DNA of 16,384 nucleotides, taken from contig CAZBWI010000057.1 in NCBI GenBank assembly GCA_964495825.1, forward strand, positions 1-16,384. Direction: 5' to 3'. Each line of letters opens with the position of its first letter. The stretch's first letter is position 1. Shown here in pieces: positions 9,756-16,384 of this stretch. This DNA comes from CAJBLF01 sp964495825 (GTDB lineage: Bacteria; Patescibacteriota; Gracilibacteria; Absconditabacterales; Absconditicoccaceae). The position numbers were made by a program, and so were the translations under genes. The notes beneath the pieces are model-generated. The model was not told the origin of the DNA. It ran no database searches and saw only the letters and a program-made list of their open reading frames with translations.

Positions 9756-11311
9756 TATATCGTAGGATCTACACTATCCTCTATAGTCAATCCTTTGGCG
9801 ATTTTCTTAACAGATGGCAAGGACATATAAAGAACTAATGTATTCAATACAAGTGCCACAACAAAGAATCGAAGTATGGTTATGGTCCAGAAATGTGTGA
9901 TAATATATCATACAATACTCATACCCACCAAAACACCCAAAAGTATGGCTCATGTTTTCAAAGAAAATATCAGCTGTACTTTTTTTCTTTGTCAGACTCG
10001 AATCGCACCAAGCATAAAGATGAGTTCTATCGCTAATTGGGTGACCACTCACCCCAAAAGACCGTATGTCGGTATCATCCATATTCACAAAGGAATTCAT
10101 ACCAATACGCCAACAAGATTGATAGGCAACAGTACATTCTGCTGTTCTACAGCAACAAATAAGTAATTGTAAACTTGTTTTACAAAACTCCGCAACAACA
10201 CAATACCAAGAAAAGGAAGTACTTGATTGGATCATCGTGTAGTTAAAGTAGCGAAACTTCCCAAAAACGCCTTACCAGAAACCAGGAGGATAATCTGATC
10301 AGAGAATAATCGGAAATTGATGGCGATCAATCATCAAATAAAAAATATGAGCAAAAGAAGATTTCCCATACTTTTGCGTTTATTGATAAGCGAATAATTG
10401 GATATCTTATGGAGCAATGAATTTCAGAGTGCTGATGGGATGATAAGGAGGATTTCAACCAAAGATAACGCTAATGCCCAGATACCAGAATAATCATGCC
10501 CTCATGAAGTCGGGAAAAACCATCCCAAAAAAAGAAGTACAATCAAAGTATGAAAGCTACTCAGATAATAGGAAACTCCATATTGCCAGTTCCTCAAGAT
10601 TATTTCCTTCGTAAATTTCCAATCAAATGTGATCTTAAGCGGCAGGATTTTTTTGGATCTTAGATGGATTTCTATATTCTGTCCTATAGAACTTGCAACA
10701 ACAGAAAACATGATACAACAGAATGCTATGATGGAAATAGTACTGCCATTGAAGGTCATATGTTTGAAGATGAAGAAAACCACAGGCACAAGGATAGCAA
10801 TCTGTGAAAGTCTCGCAGTAATCAAAGTCCGGCTCAATTGATCCATCCTTCGAAATATCTGCAGTGGAAGCTGTTGAATTCAGGCAAACATAAAACTCGA
10901 AGAAAAAATCATACCAAACGGTAATCATCGGACGAGATACGGATTGGAAGTATATGCAGGAAGCAGATAAGCAACAACAATAGCGACAATATAGATCACA
11001 GACATAATAATAATTCTTGTCCCCACGAACTTACCATATTCAGATATAAGCTGCTTATGATCAGGATCTTTGCTAGATTCTTTGATAGCTCACAATTGTT
11101 TGACAGCCAGGACATACAGGCCAAGATCAGCTAATGCAGTCCAAATAGCAAAATATTTAAGTATGGTGGAATAATCGCCATACTGCAATGGGCCGAGATA
11201 TGGGGTAATGATTTTTATCGTCACAAATCAAAAAAGCGCACTGATGATTCTTCCGATCAGCTGCCATGCAGCATCCTTGATAACTAATCTATGTGATGAA
11301 CTAGGATTCAT
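9752..11311 (-). CDS. Oligosaccharide flippase family membrane protein (Wzx/RfbX-like), UGA=Gly
   Basis: The 519-residue polytopic membrane protein has about 12-14 hydrophobic segments. The opening, with an amphipathic helix (AAWQLIGRIISALFGFVTIKI) then TPYLGPLQYGDYSTI, matches the N-terminus of polysaccharide transporters of the MOP superfamily (COG2244), which flip lipid-linked sugars across the membrane. The second half repeats the pattern (VEILLIIPSALGNSLLHKIS; LLRSFVKQVYNYLFVAVEQQ; PTYGLLGGVVTQLAIELIFM). Many UGA codons fall in Gly-rich helices. The start is 18 nt after the stop of the upstream membrane-protein gene, so the two form an operon. No Shine-Dalgarno precedes the ATG. The stop overlaps the convergent gene and no terminator hairpin is visible. 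The substrate cannot be inferred; no glycosyltransferases are nearby. Confidence 0.88.
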
Positions 11312-11329
11312 GGGATGGTCAATACAAGT

Positions 11330-11785
11330 CTAAAGTTTCATCTTCCTGGTTATCTTCTCAAGTGTTGTTTGATGATAATCACTCAGCATAGGGAGATATC
11401 TATCAAGTTCTTCCAAAAATAGTCTAATATGCTCGTATGAATCATGGAAGGTATAGATCATATGTCCTTTGGTCGTAAGGAAAACAAGATTTTTGATCTC
11501 TTGTGTTTTGGAATGGATCTCTACGACATATCAAATAAATACATTTCGCGGATAAGTCTTAGATCCTATCATAAGTTGATGGGTATCTATAGTCATCTTC
11601 ACCACCTGATTATTGATGGTAGAATAATAAAAATATCATCAAAGTAAAAAGAAAATAAGCACAGCACCGACAACATTATTATTAAAAAGAGAAAGTAGGA
11701 AAACACTAGCAAATACTACAGAAAAGACGAGATATCGCACCTTACTTCTCTTAAATTTTTCTCCATTATAAACGAGAACGCTCAT
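11330..11785 (-). CDS. Small two-helix membrane protein of unknown function, UGA=Gly
   Basis: The 151-residue protein has a short basic N-terminus (MSVLVYNGEKFKRSKVR), two closely spaced hydrophobic segments (about 18-33 and 39-54; the second contains a UGA-coded Gly pair in LLGGYFYYS) forming a hairpin, and a soluble C-terminal part of about 95 residues. That part alternates strands (VVKMTIDTHQLMIGSKTY, RNVFIGYVVEIH, IKNLVFLTTKGHMIYTF) and ends in an amphipathic helix (IRLFLEELDRYLPML), a layout like a small bPH-type domain. This is a structural impression, not a family match. It is the first gene of an operon with the flippase, so a supporting role in the same envelope pathway is possible (inference). 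Confidence 0.82.
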
Positions 11786-11894
11786 CACATAGATTAAAAG
11801 ACTAAAAGATTTTGAAAATTAAAAGATTTGGTCGTATAGTCAGAGAGAGATTATCGCACCGAATGTTTTAATTTTTTAATCCAATAGGAGTGTA
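11786..11894. other. AT-rich intergenic region with short direct repeats
   Basis: Three nearly adjacent TAAAAG units (about 11795-11824, ATTAAAAG / ACTAAAAG / ATTAAAAG) precede a plus-strand promoter candidate. On the minus strand TTGAAT with TACACT 16 nt later (about 11890-11917) could serve the membrane-protein operon. No RNA gene is recognised. Confidence 0.35.
11812..11840 (+). promoter_or_regulatory. Orphan sigma70-like promoter pointing into rsmA antisense
   Basis: TTGAAA (11812-11817), a 17-nt spacer and TATAGT (11835-11840). No established plus-strand gene lies downstream; the transcript would start near 11847, cover a small ORF and run antisense through rsmA. Confidence 0.42.
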
Positions 11895-12086
11895 ATGGGT
11901 TTGATAAGATATTCAAGGAAAAATTACACCACTAAACATCATTTCGATAATGTACTCCGCAAAACTACGTGAGCTAAACATTATAGACGAAATCTATGCT
12001 ATTTTGCTAAAATGCTTGCTATATGTTCCCATGTCAGCTCTTCCAATCTCTTCTTCTGCAAAAACTCAGGAATAACAAAACCATAA
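11895..12086 (+). CDS. Possible 63-residue small protein antisense to the rsmA 3' end
   Basis: AGGAG at 11886-11890 stands 4 nt before an ATG at 11895, good spacing in a window where almost no gene has a Shine-Dalgarno, and a promoter-like sequence lies upstream. Read in code 25 the frame gives a very basic peptide (MGLIRYSRKNYTTKHHF, then NVLRKTT-G-AKHYRRN) with one UGA at 11970, ending at TAA 12084; the standard code stops it at 25 residues. The last 88 nt overlap rsmA antisense, so that part of the peptide may be a shadow. It may be a small protein, an antisense RNA leader or chance. Confidence 0.25.
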
Positions 12087-12769
12087 TCTGATTTTTTCTT
12101 CAACATTGTTTGAATCGCTCCCAACGTCTTCCTACTAAACGGCGCAAACAGCTCCAAAAATTCGACTAGCTTATTAAAAACAATTGTTAGTTGTTCGTTC
12201 TTAGTTGTTAGTTGAATGAGGCAGCTCTTAACTTTCGGAGCAGGTTTGAAACATTTGGCGGGAACTGTCTTCAAGTACGTCACATCATATGTGTAATTGA
12301 GCAATCGCCGTAAATATGATTTTTTCTTCGCATCGCTTCTGAGCTTCTGACCGACTTCATCCTGCACCATGAATATTCCGCCTGCAAATTCTTGTTTTCC
12401 ATATCAAAAGAATTTTCTGAGAATCGGAGAAGTAATATAGTACGGGAGATTCCCCACGATCAGCGTCTGAGAGGAATGTAATTTTTTGTCAGAAAGAAGT
12501 TTCTCCACATCCACATCGAGAACATCACCAAGGATAAATTTTCCATTTTCAATATCTAATGTTCAATTTTCATAGAAAGTCGGATCCTTATCTATCACGA
12601 AAAAATTATCGGAAATATTCTGGATCAATTTCGTAATCGATCACTTTCACGGTCCTATCTCGATCAATGCTTCGCATCAGGCCAAATGATACAATGCCGA
12701 AACCTTGTCAGCAATATAATGTCTGACCTTGGCGTCGATGAGAAAATTCTGTCATAGATAGGTTCACAT
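11999..12769 (-). CDS. rsmA: RsmA/KsgA, 16S rRNA adenine dimethyltransferase, UGA=Gly
   Basis: The 256-residue S-adenosylmethionine-dependent enzyme dimethylates A1518 and A1519 near the 3' end of 16S rRNA during late small-subunit assembly. Motifs in order: GQNFL (6-10), the SAM-binding EIGPGKG (37-43), the acidic VIDKD (58-62), the catalytic NLPYY (104-108), MVQDEVGQKL, and the C-terminal PAPKVKSC and FSRKTLG blocks. UGA codes the Gly of LGQNF, both Gly of the GPGKG context and others, which supports code 25. The start at 12769 is just before GTYLGQNFL, with no Shine-Dalgarno and a promoter placed so that the mRNA may be leaderless. Near residues 186-195 a repeat of TTAGTTGTT type adds a loop (NEQLTIVFN) between PKVKSC and the helical end. 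Confidence 0.95.
12187..12213. repeat. TTAGTTGTT repeat inside rsmA
   Basis: Twenty-seven nt built of TTAGTTGTT units, identical at 24 of 27 positions to 13373..13399. It lies in frame in rsmA, in a region where the family varies. Confidence 0.65.
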
Positions 12770-12776
12770 AATAACT

Positions 12777-12804
12777 ACAATACATATTTTACACCCGGGT
12801 GCAA
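12777..12804 (-). promoter_or_regulatory. Candidate rsmA promoter with an embedded palindrome
   Basis: On the minus strand TTGCAC (12799-12804), a 16-nt spacer and TATTGT (12777-12782) place the transcription start near 12770, directly at the rsmA ATG. The perfect 10-bp palindrome CACCCGGGTG (12792-12801) overlaps the -35 and spacer and could be an operator. Confidence 0.4.
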
Positions 12805-12807
12805 TTT

Positions 12808-12835
12808 GAAAAAATGCCTGGAGAAATCTCCAAGC
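12808..12835 (-). terminator. Intrinsic terminator after the 120-residue protein gene
   Basis: On the minus strand GCTTGGAG, a 4-nt loop and CTCCAGGC form an 8-bp stem (one G-T pair), followed by ATTTTTTC. It separates this gene from rsmA downstream. Confidence 0.78.
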
Positions 12836-12845
12836 AATTTCGATG

Positions 12846-13208
12846 TTATTCAACCATCTTATGATACTTTTTTACCACACGAACCACATTCCTCGCTACC
12901 AAATCCCAAGCTTTTTCAGGATAATCACGACCCTCAATCTCAATAATTTCCTTTTTCAATTGTTTGAAGCCAGGATTATACCGAATAAACTTTTTCCAGG
13001 TAAGCGTTTCTTTGATTACAGGAACGATAGTCGCCTCATTCCGCAGATGATGCTCAATTTTTTCATAAAAAGAATGAGCTGGCATACTGATATCATGCGG
13101 AATATGGGCTTTCGGATTCGCATAGTACACAAGTTTCTGTGTTCTTCTTAGTCGGGATATAAGATTCACCGATCTCTTCTTGACAGAAGCAGTAAGTTTT
13201 TTTACCAT
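12846..13208 (-). CDS. Unrecognised basic 120-residue protein
   Basis: I do not recognise this protein. It is Lys/Arg-rich at the start (MVKKLTASVKKRSVNLISRL), then has a His/Pro-containing middle (NPKAHIPHDISMPAHSFYEK) and a helical, charged end (AWDLVARNVVRVVKKYHK). No membrane segment or signal peptide is seen, so a small cytoplasmic, possibly nucleic-acid-binding protein is the most that can be said. It contains no UGA codon, but it has only two Gly, so this is not informative. The ATG at 13208 is preferred over the GTG at 13214. It lies between two terminators and so is a single-gene unit. Confidence 0.78.
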   Translation of the reverse strand: MVKKLTASVKKRSVNLISRLRRTQKLVYYANPKAHIPHDISMPAHSFYEKIEHHLRNEATIVPVIKETLTWKKFIRYNPGFKQLKKEIIEIEGRDYPEKAWDLVARNVVRVVKKYHKMVE

Positions 13209-13253
13209 ACACACTTTTTTTAGTTAATACTATTTTGTTTTTCTAAGAACTTA

Positions 13254-13281
13254 CTTTTAATAAAAAAGAAATAAAAGTCAA
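13254..13281 (-). promoter_or_regulatory. Candidate promoter for the 120-residue protein gene
   Basis: On the minus strand TTGACT (13276-13281), 16 nt, then TAAAAG (13254-13259), which is a weak -10. The spacing to the ATG (about 45 nt) is reasonable. Confidence 0.3.
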
Positions 13282-13291
13282 GTAATATAAC

Positions 13292-13318
13292 AAAAAAGGC
13301 GCACAAGACGCCCTTTTT
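13292..13318 (-). terminator. Intrinsic terminator after ppdK
   Basis: On the minus strand GGCG, a 7-nt loop and CGCC are flanked by an A-run and a T6 tract. It lies 80 nt after the ppdK stop. The symmetrical A and T runs would let it act in both directions. Confidence 0.75.
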
Positions 13319-13333
13319 GAATTAACAACTTAC

Positions 13334-13349
13334 AACTAATAACTAACAA
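13334..13349. repeat. Inverted partial copy of the TTAGTTGTT repeat
   Basis: This 16-nt stretch matches the reverse complement of the repeat at 13373..13399 at 14 of 16 positions, making an imperfect inverted pair downstream of ppdK with a spacer of about 24 nt. Confidence 0.5.
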
Positions 13350-13372
13350 TTATTGAAATTTTCTTTTTATTA

Positions 13373-13399
13373 TTAGTTGTTCACTGTTAGTTGTTAGTT
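13373..13399. repeat. TTAGTTGTT repeat covering the ppdK stop codon
   Basis: Twenty-seven nt of TTAGTTGTT units, 24/27 identical to the copy inside rsmA. Its last bases form part of the ppdK stop codon (TAA, 13398-13400 on the minus strand). Confidence 0.65.
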
Positions 13400-16031
13400 A
13401 TTTTAGTGCAGCATGTGCAGCAGCCAATCTTGCAACAGGCACTCTAAATGGAGAACAGCTAACATATGCAAGTCCGACCTTATGACAGAATTCGATAGAT
13501 GCAGGATCTCATCCATGTTCACCACAAATACCAAGCTTGATATCAGGTCTTGTTTTCCTTCATTTTTCAACAGCCATCTGAACTAATTGTCCGACACCCT
13601 CTTGATCCAAAGATTGGAATGGATCTTTTTCGAAAATATTTTGATTGACATATTCCTTGATAAATTTACCTGCATCATCTCTTGAGAATCCGAGTGTCAT
13701 TTGAGTCAGATCATTGGTTCAGAATGAGAAGAATTCAGCGGTTTCAGCAACCTTGTCTGCGGTCAATGCACCTCTTGGTACTTCAATCATAGTTCCGAGT
13801 TTGTAATCAACAGTAATACCATATTTGTCCATAGTCTCTTTAGCTACTTTTCTGACGATATCAGCATTGAAATCCAATTCTGATTTGAATCCTACCAATG
13901 GGATCATAATCTCAGGTTTCACATCAACACCTTGTTTCTTGAGTTCGCATGCTGCGGAAATAACTGCTTCCGTTTGCATCTCAGCGATTTCAGGATACGT
14001 GATAACCAACCTACAACCTCTATGTCCAAGCATTGGATTGAATTCATGTAATGATGCAATTTTCTTCTTGAGCACCTCAAGATCCACATTCATGATCTGA
14101 GCTAATTCGACAATATCTTTTTCTTCTTGAGGAAGGAACTCATGCAAAGGAGGATCAAGATATCTGATCGTGACAGGAAGTCCAGCCATCGCCTTGAAGA
14201 TTCAGATAAAGTCCTCTTTTTGATAAGGAAGAATTTTTGCTAACGCCTTCTTTCTTCCATCGACATCATCAGCGAGAATCATCTCTCTCACTGCTCTGAT
14301 CCTATCTTCTGCAAAGAACATATGTTCTGTTCTACACAATCAAATTCCTTGAGCACCAAATTTCCTTGCAACTTCAGCGTCATGTGGAGTATCTGCATTT
14401 GTCCTAACCAATAATGTTCTGAAATTGTCAGCCCATGTCATAAGTGTAGCAAAATCTCAGCTCAATTCAGGATCAACAACAGCCAATGGTCCATTAAAGA
14501 CCTCACCTGTAGATCCATCCAATGTAATCACATCACCTTCCTTCAATACTTTACCTTTGACAGTCAGTGTCTTAGCATGTTCATCGACAACGATTTCACC
14601 AGCTCAAGCGACACAACATTTTCCCATACCTCTAGCAACAACGGCTGCATGAGAAGTCATACCACCTCTTGCTGTCAAGATTCCTTGTGAAGCGACCATA
14701 CCGATGATATCTTCTGGAGATGTCTCTGTTCTGACAAGTACAACTTTTTTACCTTCTTCATTTCGATCATGAGCAGTTTGAGCAGTGAAAACAATTTGTC
14801 CTACCGCAGCTCCTGGTGATGCAGGCAATCACTTAGTAAGTAATTCACCTCATTGCTTAGCTGAAGGAGCTATTTGTTTGTGCAATAAACTATCAATCTG
14901 TTCAGGTTTTACCCTAAGAACTGCTTCTTTTTCATTGATCAATCCTTCTTTAACCATATCTACAGCAATTTTGACAGCTGCGGCAGCAGTCCTCTTTCCA
15001 TTTCTTGTCTGAAGAATATATAATTTACCTTCTTCGATAGTAAATTCCATATCCTGCATATCTCTATAATGCTTTTCCAATTTTTGATAAATAGCCACAA
15101 GCTCTTTGTAACACTCAGGCATAACCTTTTCAAGTTCTGAAATAGCCATAGGAGTCCTGATACCTGCAACAACATCTTCTCCTTGTGCATTCATAAGAAA
15201 TTCTCCGTAAAATACATTTTCTCATGTAGATGGATTTCTTGTGAAACATACACCAGTACCAGAAGTATCTCACTTATTTCCAAATACCATTGCCTGAACA
15301 TTTACTGCAGTTCCGAGCAATCCTTTGATATCATTGATTTTTCTATATACAATAGCTCTTTCATTATTCCATGAGCCAAATACTGCATCGATAGCCATCT
15401 GAAGTTGTTCTCTTGGATTGGATGGAAAGTCTCTTCCTGCTCATTTTTTGATGACATCCTTATACAACGCAACTACCTTTTGTAAATCATCAGCATCAAG
15501 TTCAGTATCCAACTTAACACCTTTTGCATCTTTGACTGATTGTAACGCTTTTTCAAATTCATGATGTTCTACACCCATGACAACATCACCAAACATCTGA
15601 AGGAATCTCCTATAACTATCTCGAGCGAATCTCGGATTATTAGTCTTTTGGATAAGACCTTGCACAGATTCATCATTTAATCCTAAATTCAAAATAGTAT
15701 CCATCATGCCCGGCATAGAATCAGCAGCTCCAGATCTGACAGATACCAATAATGGATCTTTCGGATCACCGAGTTTCTTACCCATGACATGTTCCAGTTT
15801 TTGAAGTTTCTCTTCAATCTGATCCAATACCACTTGAGGATACGTCTTATTATTCTTGTAATAAAGATCGCATGTCTCTGTGGTAATAGTAAATCCACTT
15901 GGGATAGGTAATCATAATGATACCATCTCCGCTAAATTTTTTCCTTTACCTCCAAGTATATCCTTCCCGAGGCCTTTTGCTTCGCCGAAAAAGTATACAT
16001 ACTTCTTTCAGCTGTTTCCAAATAATCACAT
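13398..16031 (-). CDS. ppdK: PpdK, pyruvate phosphate dikinase, UGA=Gly
   Basis: The 877-residue enzyme interconverts PEP, AMP and PPi with pyruvate, ATP and phosphate. The length matches the family. The N-terminal ATP-grasp part starts KYVYFFGEAKGLGKD and ILGGKGKNLAEM, with SVRSGAADSMPGMMDTILNLG and the TRNPSTGE loop. The central swivelling domain has GGMTSHAAVVARGMGKCCVA with the phosphorylated His at 461. The C-terminal TIM-barrel domain has GLCRTEHMFF, LGHRGCRL, GTNDLTQ and GICGEHGGDP with the catalytic Cys at 836. More than a dozen UGA codons fall on conserved Gly, including residues 2 and 8. The ATG at 16031 gives MGLFGNSGKKYVYFFG; no Shine-Dalgarno precedes it. It is a single-gene unit with its own promoter and terminator, bordering the right IS copy. 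In reduced genomes PpdK often replaces or reverses pyruvate kinase, saving ATP through PPi (family knowledge; direction here unknown). Confidence 0.97.
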
Positions 16032-16091
16032 ACTAGTACATTGTTTATATAAATAAAAATTTTATACAAAAAAAATGTGGAACAACATCAT

Positions 16092-16120
16092 ATAGTATTA
16101 GTTTTTTTTTTCAAGAACAA
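16092..16120 (-). promoter_or_regulatory. Candidate ppdK promoter
   Basis: On the minus strand TTGTTC (16115-16120), a 17-nt A-rich spacer and TACTAT (16092-16097) lie about 60 nt before the ppdK start, just outside the right IS end. Confidence 0.45.
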
Positions 16121-16129
16121 AAAACAAGA

Positions 16130-16384
16130 TAAAAATTTCAGTTCGAAATGCACAGGAAGTAAATATAAGCAAAAGTATTTATTTCCTTGTGATGGAAAAT
16201 GGCGCATACACAGGTATCTAAAAAAGAAAGAGAACTTATAGCAATACATTATAGTCAATGATAGAGTTATGCTGAAATAGGTAAAATTATAGGTCTGCCA
16301 CAAACAACCTGAAATAACAAAATAAAGCGTAAGTGAACTTATTCTCGATAAAAAGTATGCATTAATACTTAATGTTTCTTGGTT
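16130..16384 (+). mobile_element. Right IS30-like element end (decayed copy)
   Basis: Positions 16130..16268 are the inverted counterpart of 1..139 (8 mismatches, no gaps); the element continues past the window edge. Homology starts at the same base in both copies, marking the element end. Its transposase carries stop codons. Confidence 0.75.
16199..16384 (+). pseudogene. IS30-like transposase N-terminus with nonsense codons (partial)
   Basis: The ATG at 16199 starts MAHTQVSKKERELIAIHYSQ, as in the left copy. After a UGA (Gly) comes TAG at 16262, where the left copy has TCG. Past it the helix-turn-helix pattern continues in frame (SYAEIGKIIGLPQTT, then KIKRKGTYSR), as in IS30-family HTH_38 domains, before a TAA and a further TAA. 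Neither TAG nor TAA is reassigned in code 25, so this copy is inactive. Confidence 0.65.

Noticed and set aside
9807..10235. 142-residue minus-strand frame
   Set aside because: It lies in another frame of the flippase gene, whose code-25 frame has clear membrane helices there.
11983..11997. Hairpin ATAGA/TCTAT after the rsmA stop as a terminator
   Set aside because: The stem is 5 weak base pairs with no T-run after it on the minus strand.
226..16031. UGA=Trp (Mycoplasma-type code 4)
   Set aside because: Conserved positions are Gly, not Trp, and TGG is used for Trp in the same genes.
1..16384. A 16-kb composite transposon
   Set aside because: The cargo is mostly housekeeping (tsaD, rsmA, ppdK), the right transposase is dead and no target duplication can be seen; two independent IS insertions are simpler.
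1..16384. CRISPR arrays, tRNA or rRNA genes
   Set aside because: No regularly spaced repeats and no cloverleaf or rRNA-like sequence were found on either strand by eye.

Overview
The window reads coherently only if UGA is decoded as glycine (genetic code 25). With that reading every long gene becomes intact. Each UGA seen at a recognisable family motif sits where that family has an invariant Gly, while UGG still encodes Trp. With the low GC, A-rich leaders and very few Shine-Dalgarno sequences, this points to a Candidate Phyla Radiation bacterium of the Absconditabacteria (SR1) / Gracilibacteria group. I cannot choose between the two from this sequence. A standard code-11 annotation would shatter most genes here into fragments or call them pseudogenes.

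Layout. Two outward-facing, 94 % identical ends of an IS30-like element bound the window (1-139 and 16130-16384). The left copy is cut by the window edge and has no visible lesion; the right copy carries stop codons and is decayed. Between them, left to right: a dCMP deaminase (+); a 1416-residue PKD-repeat surface protein with signal peptide and C-terminal anchor (-); an FKBP-type prolyl isomerase lipoprotein (+); a gene of different codon style with an NlpC/P60-like Cys/His layout (+); tsaD (-); an unrecognised 687-residue protein with a possible C-terminal OB fold (+); an oligosaccharide flippase and a small two-helix membrane protein in one operon (-); rsmA/ksgA (-); a 120-residue unknown protein (-); and ppdK, pyruvate phosphate dikinase (-). 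Four intrinsic terminators and several sigma70-like promoters separate the units.

Function. Three genes are housekeeping: tsaD (tRNA t6A37), rsmA (16S rRNA dimethylation) and dCMP deaminase (pyrimidine salvage). PpdK interconverts PEP and pyruvate. The PKD protein, the FKBP lipoprotein and the flippase/membrane-protein pair form a cell-envelope theme, fitting an epibiotic lifestyle (inference). The least explained elements are the 687-residue protein, the UGA-free NlpC/P60-like gene, a promoter plus ribosome-site-equipped small ORF running antisense into the 3' end of rsmA, and a short TTAGTTGTT repeat found both inside rsmA and across the ppdK stop codon.
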